Positions 47,508-61,670 of a stretch of 64,000 bases of DNA are shown here, piece after piece; the stretch's first letter is position 1; each line of letters starts with the position of its first letter. The stretch comes from Roseovarius nitratireducens. GTDB lineage: Bacteria > Pseudomonadota > Alphaproteobacteria > Rhodobacterales > Rhodobacteraceae. Made by a program: the position numbers and the translations under genes. The notes beneath the pieces were generated by a model, which saw only the letters and a list, made by a program, of their open reading frames with translations, was not told the DNA's origin and did no database searches. The stretch covers positions 29,874 to 93,873 of the forward strand of contig NZ_PDNI01000087.1 in assembly GCF_002925845.1 (NCBI RefSeq). The letters are read 5' to 3'.

Positions 47508-48452
47508 ATGCCGATCAAGATCCCCACCAACCTGCCCGCCCATTCCGTGCTCAAGCGCGAGGGCGTGATGGTGATGGACCCCGGCCACGCCGACCGACAG
47601 GATATCCGCCCGCTGCGCATCGGGCTGCTCAACCTGATGCCCAAGAAGATCCAGACCGAGACGCAATTCGCCCGCCTCATCGGGGCCACGCCGTTGCAGA
47701 TCGAGTTCGACCTCATCCGCATGACCGAGCACCATTCCAAGACCACCGCCGCCGATCACATGGAGAGCTTTTACCGCCCGTTCGCCGAGGTCGCGGCCTC
47801 GGGCGACAAGTATGACGGGCTCATCATCACCGGCGCGCCGATCGAGCATCTGGAGTTCGACGCGGTCACCTACTGGGACGAGCTGCGCCGCGTGTTCGAC
47901 TGGACGCAATCCCATGTGCATTCCACCTTTGGCGTGTGCTGGGGCGGCATGGCGATGATCAACTATTTCCACGGGGTCAAGAAACACATGCTGCCGGCCA
48001 AGGCGTTCGGCTGTTTCCGGCACCGCAACATGGTCCCCGCCTCGCCCTATCTGCGTGGCTTTTCCGACGATTGCGTGATCCCCGTCAGCCGCTGGACCGA
48101 AATGCGGCGTGACGAGATCGAGGCCGTGCCGGGGCTCAGCATCCTGCTCGACAGCGACGAGGTCGGCCCCTGCATGGTCGAGGACACGGGCCACCGCGCG
48201 CTCTATATCTTCAACCACTTCGAATATGACAGCGACACGCTCAAGCAGGAATACGACCGCGACGTCGAGAGCGGCACACTGATCAACGTGCCGTGCAACT
48301 ACTATCCCGACGATGACCCGACCCGCGCGCCCTCGAATCGCTGGCGCAGCCACGCGCACCTGCTCTACGGCAACTGGATATCCGAAATCTACGAAACCAC
48401 CCCCTACGACATCACCAGGATCGGTGTGGAGTCGACCGATCTGCGGGCCTGA
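47508..48452 (+). CDS. metA: Homoserine O-acyltransferase, MetA type (probably acetyltransferase)
   Basis: A 314-residue class I glutamine-amidotransferase-like enzyme of methionine synthesis. The catalytic Cys144 is in [16 protein letters not shown]; His in IFNHFEYD and the YDRDV segment follow. The position that selects the acyl donor reads GAPIE113, a Glu as in MetA proteins that use acetyl-CoA, in place of the Gly of E. coli MetA (succinyl-CoA). The start at 47508 follows GAGGACC. Confidence 0.92.
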   Translation: MPIKIPTNLPAHSVLKREGVMVMDPGHADRQDIRPLRIGLLNLMPKKIQTETQFARLIGATPLQIEFDLIRMTEHHSKTTAADHMESFYRPFAEVAASGDKYDGLIITGAPIEHLEFDAVTYWDELRRVFDWTQSHVHSTFGVCWGGMAMINYFHGVKKHMLPAKAFGCFRHRNMVPASPYLRGFSDDCVIPVSRWTEMRRDEIEAVPGLSILLDSDEVGPCMVEDTGHRALYIFNHFEYDSDTLKQEYDRDVESGTLINVPCNYYPDDDPTRAPSNRWRSHAHLLYGNWISEIYETTPYDITRIGVESTDLRA

Positions 48453-48455
48453 GGG

Positions 48456-49424
48456 ATGAAGCTCGCCCTCCTGCTTCTGATCGGCCTTGCGGCACTGGCC
48501 GCGCTGACCCTGTGGAAGGCGCGCGTCCACGAGACCCGCGCCGAGGCGGCCTGGCCACCGCGCGGGCAGTTCGTCACCGTGGACGGCCACCGCGTGCACG
48601 CGGTGGTGATGGGGCCCGAGGCCGGAGAGGCACCCGATCTGGTGCTCCTCCATGGTGCGTCGGGCAACACCCGGGACATGACGTTTCACCTCGCGTCGGT
48701 GCTTGCGGGGCCCTACCGCGTGATCGTGTTCGACCGGCCCGGCCTCGGCTATAGCGACCAGATCGGGCGCGGCGGGGCCACGATCACGGAACAGGCGGCG
48801 CTGTTGCAGCGGGCGGCGGCCGAATTGGCGGCGAAGCACCCCATCGTGCTGGGCCACAGCTATGGCGGTGCGGTGGCGCTTGCCTGGGCGGTGACGCGGC
48901 CCGGCACGCTGTCGGCGCTGGTGTCGGTGGCCGGGGCCGCCAAGCCGTGGGACAGCCCCCTGCCCCCGCTCTACCGGGTGCTGTCGCATCCCGTGCTGGG
49001 GCCGGTTGCCGCGCCGATCATCACCGCCTTCGTACCCGACAGCTACGTGGAAAACGCGGTATCGGAGATTTTCGCGCCGCAGGCGCCGCCCGAGGGCTAT
49101 CTCGGCCATGTCGGCGCGGCGCTGACCCTGCGGCGCGAAACCTTGCGCGAGAACGCACTGCAACGCGCCAGCCTGCTGGCCGGGATCGAGGCGCTGCACG
49201 CGCGTTATGATGAAATCGGGATGCCGTTGGAGATTGTCCACGGCACCGCCGACACCACGGTGGGCCTGTCGATCCATGCCCGCCCGTTGACCGACCAGGT
49301 GCCGGGCGCGCACCTGAGCGTGCTCGATGGGATCGGCCACATGCCCCACCATGCCGCCCCCGACGCCGTGATCGCCGCCATCCACCGCGCCGCCACCCGC
49401 GCCGGATTGCGCGCGCGCGAGTGA
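48456..49424 (+). CDS. Alpha/beta-hydrolase with N-terminal membrane anchor
   Basis: A 322-residue protein. Residues 1-20 ([20 protein letters not shown]) form a signal anchor. The hydrolase core has [14 protein letters not shown] (oxyanion), the nucleophile elbow GHSYGG, and a likely catalytic His in [12 protein letters not shown]. It starts 3 bases after the metA stop. Substrate unknown. Confidence 0.85.
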   Translation: MKLALLLLIGLAALAALTLWKARVHETRAEAAWPPRGQFVTVDGHRVHAVVMGPEAGEAPDLVLLHGASGNTRDMTFHLASVLAGPYRVIVFDRPGLGYSDQIGRGGATITEQAALLQRAAAELAAKHPIVLGHSYGGAVALAWAVTRPGTLSALVSVAGAAKPWDSPLPPLYRVLSHPVLGPVAAPIITAFVPDSYVENAVSEIFAPQAPPEGYLGHVGAALTLRRETLRENALQRASLLAGIEALHARYDEIGMPLEIVHGTADTTVGLSIHARPLTDQVPGAHLSVLDGIGHMPHHAAPDAVIAAIHRAATRAGLRARE

Positions 49425-49462
49425 GCGGCCATAGTGGAGGCCCCGAGCGACGAGGCCCCGGC

Positions 49463-50332
49463 ATGGACCTGCCCTTTGACGGCGCGATCAGCGCCTTTTT
49501 CAACGAGGACGCCCCGCGCGATGTGCGCGACGCGATCACCCGCGCCGACAAGGACGATGTGCTCGACCCCGGCTTCCCCTATTCCGAGCGCATGGCGCGC
49601 AAGACCTACGAGCGCGATCTCGACCGGCTCCAGATCGAGCTGGTCAAGCTCCAGCACTGGGCGCGAAGCACCGGCGCGCGGATAGCGATCGTGTTCGAGG
49701 GGCGCGACGCCGCTGGCAAGGGTGGCACGATCAAGCGCTTCCGCGCGCATCTCAACCCGCGCGCCGCGCGCGTCGTGGCCCTGCCCAAGCCCTCGGACAA
49801 GGAGGCGACGCAATGGTATTTCCAGCGCTATATCGACCACCTGCCCGCTGGCGGCGAAATCGTGTTCTATGACCGGAGCTGGTATAACCGCGGCGTGATC
49901 GAGCATGTCTTCGGCTTCTGCACCGACGAGCAGCGCGAGTATTTCTTTGCGCAGGTGCCCGATTTCGAGCGGATGCTGGTGCACGAGGGGATTTACCTTT
50001 TCAAGTTCTGGCTCAATGTCGGCCGCGCCGAGCAGTTGCGCCGTTTCCTCGCCCGCGAGAGCAACCCGCTCAAGCAATGGAAGCTGAGCCGGATCGACGT
50101 GGAGGGGCTGGCGAAATGGCCCGAGTACACCACCGCTATCGCCGAGACGCTGGAACGCTCCCACACCGATCACGCGCCGTGGACGGTGGTGCGCTCGGAC
50201 GACAAGCGGCGTGCGCGCGTGGCGGCGATCCGCCACGTCCTGTCGCGGATCGACTATGCGCACAAGGATCCGTCGGCGGTGGGCGTGACCGATCCCACGA
50301 TCATCGGCGGCCCCGACATCTGGAATGGCTAA
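49463..50332 (+). CDS. ppk2: Polyphosphate kinase 2
   Basis: A 289-residue PPK2 enzyme that uses polyphosphate to phosphorylate nucleotides. Walker A is [11 protein letters not shown] (79-89), and the Walker B-like segment YDRSWYNR (136-143) and a lid follow. Single-domain length suggests class I, which prefers ADP/GDP. GACGAGGC precedes the ATG. Its 3' end overlaps the TetR gene by 8 bases. Confidence 0.93.
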   Translation: MDLPFDGAISAFFNEDAPRDVRDAITRADKDDVLDPGFPYSERMARKTYERDLDRLQIELVKLQHWARSTGARIAIVFEGRDAAGKGGTIKRFRAHLNPRAARVVALPKPSDKEATQWYFQRYIDHLPAGGEIVFYDRSWYNRGVIEHVFGFCTDEQREYFFAQVPDFERMLVHEGIYLFKFWLNVGRAEQLRRFLARESNPLKQWKLSRIDVEGLAKWPEYTTAIAETLERSHTDHAPWTVVRSDDKRRARVAAIRHVLSRIDYAHKDPSAVGVTDPTIIGGPDIWNG

Positions 50333-50915
50333 GCAGGGCTATCACCACGGTAACCTGCGCGAAGCCCTCGTCGAAGCGACGCTCGCGCTTATCGTGGCAA
50401 AGGGGCCGCAGGGCTTTACCCTGTCCGAGGCGGCGCGGCACGCGGGCGTGACACCCGCCGCCATCTACCGCCATTTCGCGGGGCGCGACGATCTCGTGGC
50501 CGAAACGGCGCGGCAAGGGTACGCGCTGTTCTCCGGGATGCTGTCCGAGGTTGCGGCCGAGCGGGGCGCACCGCGTGTGCGGGCGATGGCGCGGGCCTAT
50601 CTCGCCTTTGCCGAGCGCTATCCCGGTCACTACATCGCCATGTTCGAAAGCGGCATCGACCTCGCCCGCCGCCCAGCGCTGGCCGAGGCGGCGGGGCACG
50701 CACGCGACCTGCTGCACGGCGCGTGCGACGGGCTCTGTGCGGATGTCGAGGAGGTCGCCGCGCATATCTGGTCGCTCAGCCACGGGGTGGTAGAGCTTTA
50801 CCTGCGCAATTCCGCCGGACTGACCGATCCGCCCGAGGCACGGGCGACGCTGTCGCGCGCTCTCGATACCTATCTCTCGGGGCTCGGTCCTCCCGCCTCG
50901 CAGACCAGCCGGTAG
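50325..50915 (+). CDS. TetR/AcrR-family regulator
   Basis: A 196-residue repressor-like protein. The HTH ([48 protein letters not shown]) is clear, and the C-terminal part [22 protein letters not shown] resembles the TetR_C_33-type ligand domain. It overlaps ppk2 by 8 bases, so the two are translationally coupled. Its last 46 bases overlap the DUF2189 gene on the other strand. Confidence 0.88.
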   Translation: MAKQGYHHGNLREALVEATLALIVAKGPQGFTLSEAARHAGVTPAAIYRHFAGRDDLVAETARQGYALFSGMLSEVAAERGAPRVRAMARAYLAFAERYPGHYIAMFESGIDLARRPALAEAAGHARDLLHGACDGLCADVEEVAAHIWSLSHGVVELYLRNSAGLTDPPEARATLSRALDTYLSGLGPPASQTSR

Positions 50916-51667
50916 AGATGCCATGTGGCGTGTCCCAGAAGCGGCAGCACCACAAACAGCCCCAGGAACGCCGGCAATAGCGCCAGGAATGTCAGCCCCG
51001 CAACAAGCACGGCCCAGGCGAGCATCGGCACCGGGTTCTCCATCACCACGGTCAGGCTCGTGAGCATGGCGGTCACGAAATCCACCTCGCGGTCGAGCAG
51101 CAGCGGCAGAGAAACGACCGTGATCGCGTAGATGAGCAGCGCGAAACACGCGCCCACCCCGGTGCCCACCACCAGCATCGAGAGCCCCTGCGGCGTGAAG
51201 TAGATGTCGAACGATGACGATACGTTGGTCATTGTCGAGAGACCGAGAAACAGGGCAAAGATCATGTGGGCGAGAAAGAACCAGAACAAAAACACCATGA
51301 TGATGATCGCGCAGATCGAGGGCAGTTGCCGCCGCCGCTGCTGCGCGATCACCCCGAATATCTCGCCCGCCACCAACGGGCGGCCCTCGCTCAGCCGGTG
51401 GCTCACCTCGTAGAGCCCCACCGCCGCGAACGGCCCCACCAATGGAAAGCCGACGGCGGCGAGGATCAGCCAGTAGCTCTTGCCGGTGGCCCAGGTCACC
51501 CCGGCCATCGCCAGCCCGATTGCGACGTAGACCCCGGCGAACAAGAGCCCGTAACCCGGCGCGCGCCGCATGTCCGCCCAGCCCCGCCGCAGCGCCTCGC
51601 CCAGCATGGCGAATCGCACCTCCCCCATTTCCGGCACGCCGAACGGGCGTGTCTGCGTTTCGGTCAT
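50870..51667 (-). CDS. DUF2189 family inner-membrane protein
   Basis: A 265-residue protein with about six hydrophobic helices ([78 protein letters not shown] and others). The DUF2189 core includes [17 protein letters not shown] and [13 protein letters not shown]. Function unknown; often found beside respiratory genes. GGAGG lies 7 bases before the ATG. Confidence 0.88.
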   Translation of the reverse strand: MTETQTRPFGVPEMGEVRFAMLGEALRRGWADMRRAPGYGLLFAGVYVAIGLAMAGVTWATGKSYWLILAAVGFPLVGPFAAVGLYEVSHRLSEGRPLVAGEIFGVIAQQRRRQLPSICAIIIMVFLFWFFLAHMIFALFLGLSTMTNVSSSFDIYFTPQGLSMLVVGTGVGACFALLIYAITVVSLPLLLDREVDFVTAMLTSLTVVMENPVPMLAWAVLVAGLTFLALLPAFLGLFVVLPLLGHATWHLYRLVCEAGGPSPER

Positions 51668-51734
51668 CGGCAATCCTCCTCTGCCGGCAGGAGGGTAGCC
51701 AAGGCCGGGCCAGCCGCAAAGATCGAATTGGAAG

Positions 51735-52172
51735 TCAGCTTTTGCCGCTGCCGGGGTTCGGCGGGATCGAGTAGGTCAGGCTCGCGCGCGCCACCGGCGC
51801 GTCTACCCCATCGGAGAAGATCAGCACCTCGCCCACGGCCAGCACGCGGCCGACCTTGAGCAGGCGACACTCGGCAATCAGGTCGGTGTTCGCCGCGGGC
51901 TTGCGCATGAAGTCGATGGAGCAATTCGTCGTCACGGCCAGCGCCTCGGGTCCGATCATCGCCAGAAGCCCGAGATAGACCGCCACGTCGGCCAGCGCAA
52001 AGATCGACGGCCCCGATACCGTCCCGCCGGGCCGCAAATGCCGCTCGCCCACTGCGAGGCGCACGCGGATGCGCCGCTCGCCCACCTCCTCGATGACGAA
52101 ATCCTCAGCCACCTGCGGAAATTCCCGCCCGAGAAAATGCGTGAGCTCGGCGGCGTCCATCGTGACGGTCAT
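51735..52172 (-). CDS. PaaI-type hotdog-fold thioesterase
   Basis: A 145-residue acyl-CoA thioesterase-like protein with the hotdog segment [72 protein letters not shown]. It is divergent from an enoyl-CoA hydratase-like gene, suggesting a shared role in acyl-CoA metabolism. Confidence 0.85.
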   Translation of the reverse strand: MTVTMDAAELTHFLGREFPQVAEDFVIEEVGERRIRVRLAVGERHLRPGGTVSGPSIFALADVAVYLGLLAMIGPEALAVTTNCSIDFMRKPAANTDLIAECRLLKVGRVLAVGEVLIFSDGVDAPVARASLTYSIPPNPGSGKS

Positions 52173-52230
52173 GCTTTTCTCCCTGCCCGGTTTCGTGCCA
52201 GAATGGCCACAACACCGAAAGGGAGACAAG

Positions 52231-53016
52231 ATGGCAATTCTCGACCGCGATGACAGCGGCGCAATCGCGCGGCTCACCATGAATTCACCGGGCAACCTTA
52301 ACGCGCTCTCGGACGCGATGCTGGCGGCGCTCAGCGACGAGTTCGCGCGGCTGGCCGAGGATCACTCGATCCGGGTGGTCACCCTCACGGGCGCGGGCAA
52401 GGCATTCTGCGCGGGACACGATCTCAAGGAAATGCAGACCGCGCGCCAATCCGAAGACAAGGGCCGCGCCTATTTCGCCGATCTCTTCTCGCGCTGCACT
52501 GCCGTGATGACGGCAATCCGCAACCTGCCGCAACCGGTAATCGCCGCACCGCACGGCATCGCCACCGCCGCCGGCTGTCAGCTCGTGGCAAGCTGCGACA
52601 TGGCGGTGGCGGCGCATGGCACGCGCTTTGGCGTCAACGGCGTCAATATCGGGCTCTTTTGCTCCACGCCGATGGTGGCACTCAGCCGCAATGTGCCCCG
52701 CAAGCAGGCGTTCGAGATGCTCACCACCGGGCAGTTCATCGAAACTGACCGTGCGCAAGAGCTTGGCCTCATCAACCGTGCGGTTGAGCCCGCGAACCTG
52801 CAGGTTGAGACCATGGCGCTGGCCGAAACCGTCGCCGCCAAGCTCGGCACAGCAGTGCGCATCGGCAAGCGCGCCTTCTACGAGCAGGTAGAGATGGGGC
52901 TCGATGATGCGTATGCCCATACCGGCGCGGTGATGGTCGAGAACATGCTCGACCGCGACACCGACGAGGGCATCAACGCCTTCCTGCAAAAGCGCCCCCC
53001 CGAATGGCAGCAATGA
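52231..53016 (+). CDS. Enoyl-CoA hydratase-like protein (ECHDC3 type)
   Basis: A 261-residue crotonase-fold protein. Oxyanion residues are kept ([24 protein letters not shown]), but the two catalytic Glu positions are Gln117 and Gly137. The signature [15 protein letters not shown] (133-147) is that of ECHDC3-like proteins, so it probably does not perform normal hydration. GGGAG precedes the ATG. Its stop overlaps trmFO. Confidence 0.85.
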   Translation: MAILDRDDSGAIARLTMNSPGNLNALSDAMLAALSDEFARLAEDHSIRVVTLTGAGKAFCAGHDLKEMQTARQSEDKGRAYFADLFSRCTAVMTAIRNLPQPVIAAPHGIATAAGCQLVASCDMAVAAHGTRFGVNGVNIGLFCSTPMVALSRNVPRKQAFEMLTTGQFIETDRAQELGLINRAVEPANLQVETMALAETVAAKLGTAVRIGKRAFYEQVEMGLDDAYAHTGAVMVENMLDRDTDEGINAFLQKRPPEWQQ

Positions 53017-54371
53017 CCGGGCCACTGCATATCGTCGGTGGCGGCATGGCGGGCTCGGAAGCCGCGTGGCAGGCCGCAAACATGGGCGTGCCGGTGGTGA
53101 TCCACGAGATGCGCCCAAGCGTGGGCACCTTCGCACACCGCACCGGCGACCTCGCCGAGATGGTGTGCTCCAACTCGTTCCGCTCGGACGATGACGAGCA
53201 GAACGCCGTGGGTCTCCTGCACTGGGAGATGCGCGCGGCGGGCGGGCTGATCATGGAGATGGCCGACCGCCACCGCCTGCCTGCCGGTGGCGCGCTCGCC
53301 GTGGATCGCGACGCCTTTGCCCGTGCGGTGACAAAGCGACTCTTGCAGCACCCGAAGATCACTGTGCAACCCGATGAAATAACAGAGCTTCCCGAGAATG
53401 GCCACTGGATCATCGCGACCGGACCGCTGACCTCGCAGGGGCTCGGACAGGCCATCGCCCGCGAGACCGGCACCGACGCGCTCGCGTTCTTTGACGCCAT
53501 CGCGCCGATCGTGCATTTCGACAGCATCGACATGTCCCGGGCGTGGATGCAGTCGCGCTATGACAAGGGCGAGACCGAAGACGAACGCACGGCCTATCTC
53601 AACTGCCCGATGGACAAGGACCAATACGACGCCTTCATCGACGCGCTTCTCGCCGCTGACAAGACCGAGTTCCACGAGGGCGAAACCGCCAATTACTTCG
53701 ACGGCTGCCTGCCCATCGAGGTGATGGCAGAGCGCGGGCGCGAGACGTTGCGCCACGGCCCGATGAAGCCCGTGGGCCTGACCAACCCGCACGCGCCGGA
53801 CGTGAAACCGCACGCCGTGGTGCAATTGCGCCGCGACAACGCGCTTGGCACGCTCTACAATATCGTGGGTTTCCAGACCAAGATGAAGTATGGCGCGCAA
53901 GCTGCTGTTTTTCGGACGATTCCCGGATTGGAGAACGCACGATTTGCGCGGCTTGGCGGCATTCACCGCAACACGTTCCTCAACTCACCGACATTGCTCG
54001 ACGACCGGCTGCGCCTGCGCGCCCGGCCCAACATCCGCTTTGCCGGGCAGATCACCGGGGTCGAGGGCTACGTGGAATCCGCCGCCATGGGACTCGTCGC
54101 CGGGCGGCTCGCCGCCGCCGAGATCATGGGCCTTGCCCTGCCCCCGGTGCCGCAAGACAGCGCAATGGGCGCGCTCGTCCATCACGTCACCGGTGGCGCG
54201 GATGCCAAGACGTTTCAACCGATGAACGTCAATTTCGGCCTGTTCCGGCCCGTCGATGGGCTCAAGGGCGGGCGGCGCGGGCGGCGCGACCGCTACAAGG
54301 CCTATACCGACCGTGCCAAGGCGGCCTGGCAGGGCTGGCTCGCGACCGACGAGATTAGCTGTGCCTCGTAA
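53013..54371 (+). CDS. trmFO: tRNA (uracil-54-C5)-methyltransferase, folate/FAD-dependent
   Basis: A 452-residue enzyme that makes m5U54 in the T-loop of tRNA with methylene-tetrahydrofolate. The FAD motif [18 protein letters not shown] is at the start, and a catalytic Cys52 ([12 protein letters not shown]) is present, along with the second Cys in [12 protein letters not shown]. The ATG at 53013 overlaps the previous stop; ATG at 53004 is possible. Confidence 0.95.
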   Translation: MTGPLHIVGGGMAGSEAAWQAANMGVPVVIHEMRPSVGTFAHRTGDLAEMVCSNSFRSDDDEQNAVGLLHWEMRAAGGLIMEMADRHRLPAGGALAVDRDAFARAVTKRLLQHPKITVQPDEITELPENGHWIIATGPLTSQGLGQAIARETGTDALAFFDAIAPIVHFDSIDMSRAWMQSRYDKGETEDERTAYLNCPMDKDQYDAFIDALLAADKTEFHEGETANYFDGCLPIEVMAERGRETLRHGPMKPVGLTNPHAPDVKPHAVVQLRRDNALGTLYNIVGFQTKMKYGAQAAVFRTIPGLENARFARLGGIHRNTFLNSPTLLDDRLRLRARPNIRFAGQITGVEGYVESAAMGLVAGRLAAAEIMGLALPPVPQDSAMGALVHHVTGGADAKTFQPMNVNFGLFRPVDGLKGGRRGRRDRYKAYTDRAKAAWQGWLATDEISCAS

Positions 54372-54383
54372 CCCTTTGTCGCG

Positions 54384-55217
54384 ATGTTCATAACCCGGTT
54401 CGCGCCTTCGCCGACCGGCCCCTTGCACCTTGGTCACGCCTATTCGGCGTTGCTGGCCCATGACATGGCACGCGCGCGCGCAGGCACTTTCCTGTTGCGC
54501 ATCGACGATCTCGACCAGAGCCGCTGCCGCCCGGAATGGGAGGCGCAAATCTTCGACGACCTGGGCTGGCTGGGCTTGAACTGGCCGCGGCCCGTGATGC
54601 ACCAGTCGGACCGCCTTCCGCGCTACCGCGAGGCGCTGAAAGTGCTTTGGGATCATGGGCTTCTCTACCCATGCTCATGCAGCCGCGCCGACATCCGCGC
54701 CGCCGCCTCGGCACCGCAGGAAGGCGTACCGCTGCATGGACCCGACGGGGTGATCTATCCGGGCACCTGTCGCCATGCCAGCCCTTCGACCGGCCCGATG
54801 CCCGGGGACGCGGTCCTGCGCCTCGACATGGCGCGCGCCTGCGCGATGCTGACCAGCCCACTGGTCTACAAGGAGAAAGGCGAAATCGTCACCCCGCATG
54901 ACCTGCCCCGGACGGTGGGCGACGTGGTGCTCGCGCGCCGCGACATGGGTGCGTCCTATCACCTCTCTGTCGTGCTCGACGATGCCGACCAGGGCGTCAC
55001 CCACGTGATCCGCGGCCAAGACCTCGCTGAGGCCACGCAAATCCACGTGACCCTGCAACGCCTGCTCGACCTGCCGACCCCCGCCTACCATCACCACCGG
55101 CTGATTCGCGACGAGACGGGCAAGCGGCTGGCCAAGCGCGACGACGCCCGCGCCATCGCCACCTATCGCAACGCCGGGGCCACCCCTCAGGAGATCCGCA
55201 ACATGGTGGGGCTCTGA
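54384..55217 (+). CDS. gluQ: Glutamyl-Q tRNA(Asp) synthetase
   Basis: A 277-residue truncated glutamyl-tRNA synthetase paralogue that loads Glu on queuosine of tRNA-Asp. The HIGH motif is HLGH (15-18). The zinc site has Cys97 and Cys99 (YPCSCSR), Tyr125 and Cys129 (YPGTC). The KMSKS-like loop is KRLAKRD. The anticodon-binding domain of GltX is absent, which fits GluQ-RS. It lies 12 bases after trmFO, so two tRNA-modification genes are adjacent. Confidence 0.93.
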   Translation: MFITRFAPSPTGPLHLGHAYSALLAHDMARARAGTFLLRIDDLDQSRCRPEWEAQIFDDLGWLGLNWPRPVMHQSDRLPRYREALKVLWDHGLLYPCSCSRADIRAAASAPQEGVPLHGPDGVIYPGTCRHASPSTGPMPGDAVLRLDMARACAMLTSPLVYKEKGEIVTPHDLPRTVGDVVLARRDMGASYHLSVVLDDADQGVTHVIRGQDLAEATQIHVTLQRLLDLPTPAYHHHRLIRDETGKRLAKRDDARAIATYRNAGATPQEIRNMVGL

Positions 55218-55239
55218 GGTTTCACCCTGCGAAAAATAC

Positions 55240-55608
55240 TCAGTCCGGGCCTGCCATCGGCGCCATGATCTCGGTCTCTTCGCCCCCGCGCAGCGCGGTG
55301 TAGAAGCACGAGCGGCGATTGGTGTGACAGGCGGGGCCGGTCTGACGGATCAGCAGCAACAGGCAATCACGGTCGCAATCGACGCGCATCTCAACGAGGT
55401 CCTGCACGTGGCCGGACGTCTCGCCCTTGATCCAGAACGCCTGTCGTGACCGGCTCCAGTAGGTCACGCGGCCCGTCTCGAGCGTGCGCGCGACGGTCTC
55501 GGCATTCATCCACGCCATCATCAGCACCTCGCCGGTCTCGTGCTCCTGCGCGATCGCAGGGATGAGGCCATTGGCGTCGTATCGCAGCGTGGCGGGGTCG
55601 AAGGGCAT
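55240..55608 (-). CDS. hisI: Phosphoribosyl-AMP cyclohydrolase
   Basis: A 122-residue enzyme of histidine synthesis. It contains EVLMMAWMNAETVARTLETGRVTYWSRSRQAFWIKGETSGH and the metal-binding DCDRDCLLLLIRQTGPACHTNRRSCFY. AAGGA sits 7 bases before the ATG at 55608; the ATG at 55626 has no such site. It is divergent from the Fe-S scaffold gene. Confidence 0.95.
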   Translation of the reverse strand: MPFDPATLRYDANGLIPAIAQEHETGEVLMMAWMNAETVARTLETGRVTYWSRSRQAFWIKGETSGHVQDLVEMRVDCDRDCLLLLIRQTGPACHTNRRSCFYTALRGGEETEIMAPMAGPD

Positions 55609-55674
55609 GACAAAATCCTTTTGCATCTGCGGCTCGTCCGCCTATCTATGGGGCATCGGCAAGAAGGGAAAGCC

Positions 55675-56157
55675 ATGAGCGGCGAGACCGACCTCATCAA
55701 GCTCTATTCCGCGCGCATCCTCGCGCTAGCGGCGGACATCCCGCGGCACGGGCGGCTCGGCGATCCGCAGGCGACCGTGCGCCGCCGCGCGCCGCTCTGC
55801 GGCTCGACCGTGACGGTCGATCTGTGCTGCGAGGACGGCCGGGTCAGCGACTATGCCGCCGAGGTCAAGGCCTGCGCACTCGGGCAGGCGGCGGCGAGCG
55901 TCGTTGGAGCGAACATCATCGGGTGCACGCGCGAAGAGATCGCGGCCGCACGCGACGCGCTCAAGGCGATGCTCAAGGAAGACGGGCCAACCCCGCCCGC
56001 GCCCTTCGACGGGCTCGAGGTGCTGCGTCCCGCGCGCGACTACAAGAATCGCCACGCCTCGATCCTGCTCACGCTCGAGGCGGCGACCGAAGCGATGGAC
56101 GAAATAGCGGCGCGGGGCTCCTGCGCCGGAGAGGTGACAGGCGGCCCCGGGCGGTAA
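55675..56157 (+). CDS. Iron-sulfur cluster assembly scaffold-like protein
   Basis: A 160-residue protein like the N-terminal NifU/SufU scaffold. The cluster cysteines appear in RRRAPLCGSTVTVDLCCEDG and VKACALGQAAASVVGANIIG. The role in cluster building is inferred; the third ligand common in IscU is not obvious. GAAGGGA precedes the ATG. Confidence 0.75.
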   Translation: MSGETDLIKLYSARILALAADIPRHGRLGDPQATVRRRAPLCGSTVTVDLCCEDGRVSDYAAEVKACALGQAAASVVGANIIGCTREEIAAARDALKAMLKEDGPTPPAPFDGLEVLRPARDYKNRHASILLTLEAATEAMDEIAARGSCAGEVTGGPGR

Positions 56158-56235
56158 CGGGCCCGTCGCCGCCTGCTGCCGAACGCCCGCGCCGCGTTGA
56201 CCCCGTCACTCGCCCAAACAGTCTCGCCATCCACC

Positions 56236-56273
56236 AAAAAAACCGCCGCTCGTTCCATGAGGAACGGCGGCGG
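56236..56273 (-). terminator. Rho-independent terminator for the 40-codon gene
   Basis: Read leftward, CCGCCGCCGTTCC (56273-56261), a four-base loop, and GGAACGAGCGGCGG (56256-56243) form a stem with a one-base bulge, followed by seven T (56242-56236). It is about 140 bases beyond the stop of the small gene. Confidence 0.85.
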
Positions 56274-56411
56274 GTAGTGGCCGTGGGCGGCCCTGTCGCG
56301 GACACCGGGGGCAAGAGGCAGCCCCCAAAAGCTAGGGACAGGCAGGCGTCGGAGCCCGTTTGGGACAGGGGGCTCCACAGGGCCGCGCAACGGCAGGCAG
56401 AAACGAATCCT

Positions 56412-56534
56412 TCAGACCAGAGCCGGCAAATAGAGCGCCCCCACCAGCATGACAGCGAGCGCGCAGGCCCCCACGGCATCGCCAATGATCGTGTCACCGG
56501 CGCGGGCGGCAGACAGTTTGATCTGGTGTAACAT
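56412..56534 (-). CDS. LexA-boxed 40-residue single-helix membrane peptide
   Basis: The ORF encodes MLHQIKLSAARAGDTIIGD followed by AVGACALAVMLVGALYLPALV. The first half is amphipathic with Lys6 and Arg11; the second is a 20-residue membrane helix, so the likely orientation is N-in. GGAGG lies 5 bases before the ATG. The upstream region has a GTTC-N7-GTTC LexA box and the downstream region has a T-run terminator. No homologue is known to me. The layout recalls SOS membrane peptides such as Caulobacter SidA and E. coli TisB. It lies directly after recG. Confidence 0.75.
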   Translation of the reverse strand: MLHQIKLSAARAGDTIIGDAVGACALAVMLVGALYLPALV

Positions 56535-56561
56535 GCGGGCCTCCAATCTGATGTTGCCTGA

Positions 56562-56618
56562 TTGTTCTCACAATTGCACGATATGTGTCAAGAACATTAT
56601 AAGAACAACTGAGAACAA
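56562..56618 (-). promoter_or_regulatory. SOS (LexA) promoter region of the 40-codon gene
   Basis: On the minus strand GTTC-TTATAAT-GTTC (56606-56592) matches the alphaproteobacterial LexA box GTTC-N7-GTTC exactly, and TATAAT (56601-56596) is a perfect -10 inside the spacer. A TTGACA hexamer (56591-56586) abuts the box. A third GTTC (56616-56613) lies 6 bases upstream. TTGTTCTCA (56562-56570) and TGAGAACAA (56610-56618) are perfect inverted arms around the whole region. Confidence 0.8.
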
Positions 56619-56622
56619 ACCG

Positions 56623-60872
<4,250 letters not shown>

Positions 60873-60925
60873 TCACCCGTCTGACGTGATAGGGTGCGCG
60901 CGCGGCGAGGTCCAGATGCCGCCGT

Positions 60926-61642
60926 TCAGGCCCCGATCGCCAGCGCCGTGCCGTCGCGGATGTCGGGCTCGGGATCGCGCAGCACGTAGCCGCGGCCCCA
61001 GACCGTCTCAATATAGGTCTCGCCGCCGGTGACCTCGGCCAGTTTCTTGCGCAGCTTGCAGATGAACACGTCGATGATCTTGAGTTCGGGTTCGTCCATG
61101 CCACCGTAGAGATGGTTCAAAAACATCTCCTTGGTGAGCGTCGTACCCTTGCGCAAGGAGAGCAACTCGAGCATCTGGTATTCCTTGCCCGTCAGGTGCA
61201 CCGTCTGCCCGCCCGCGTTCACGGTCTTGGCGTCGAGATTGACGTTGATCTTGCCGGTGCGGATCACCGATTGCGAATGCCCCTTTGAGCGGCGGATGAT
61301 GGCGTGGATGCGCGCCACCAATTCCTCGCGGTGGAACGGCTTGGTCAGGTAGTCATCCGCGCCAAAGCCGAACCCCTTGAGCTTGTTCTCGGTATCGTCG
61401 GAGCCCGACAGGATCAGGATCGGCGTCGCGATCCGTGCCATGCGCAGTTGGCGCAGCACCTCGTGCCCGTTCATGTCCGGCAGGCCCAGGTCGAGCAGGA
61501 TCAGGTCGTAATCGTAGAGCTTGGCGAGGTCGATCCCCTCCTCCCCCAGATCGGTGGTGTAGACATTGAGGTTGGCATGGCTCAGCATCATCTCGATGCT
61601 CTTACAGGTGGTGGGATCATCCTCGACAAGCAGTACACGCAT
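60926..61642 (-). CDS. ctrA: Cell-cycle response regulator CtrA
   Basis: A 238-residue OmpR-family regulator. The receiver starts [30 protein letters not shown] and has Asp51 ([13 protein letters not shown]); the DNA-binding domain contains [52 protein letters not shown], diagnostic of CtrA. In Rhodobacterales it controls motility, gene-transfer agents and cell-cycle genes. A CtrA-type box lies upstream. Confidence 0.96.
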   Translation of the reverse strand: MRVLLVEDDPTTCKSIEMMLSHANLNVYTTDLGEEGIDLAKLYDYDLILLDLGLPDMNGHEVLRQLRMARIATPILILSGSDDTENKLKGFGFGADDYLTKPFHREELVARIHAIIRRSKGHSQSVIRTGKINVNLDAKTVNAGGQTVHLTGKEYQMLELLSLRKGTTLTKEMFLNHLYGGMDEPELKIIDVFICKLRKKLAEVTGGETYIETVWGRGYVLRDPEPDIRDGTALAIGA

Positions 61643-61670
61643 AACGTTTCTCCGTTCGATCGCATCGACA

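Noticed and set aside
56040-56390. Minus-strand frame under the Fe-S scaffold gene
   Set aside because: It is opposite a clear gene and crosses the terminator of the small SOS gene; no domain or ribosome-binding site.
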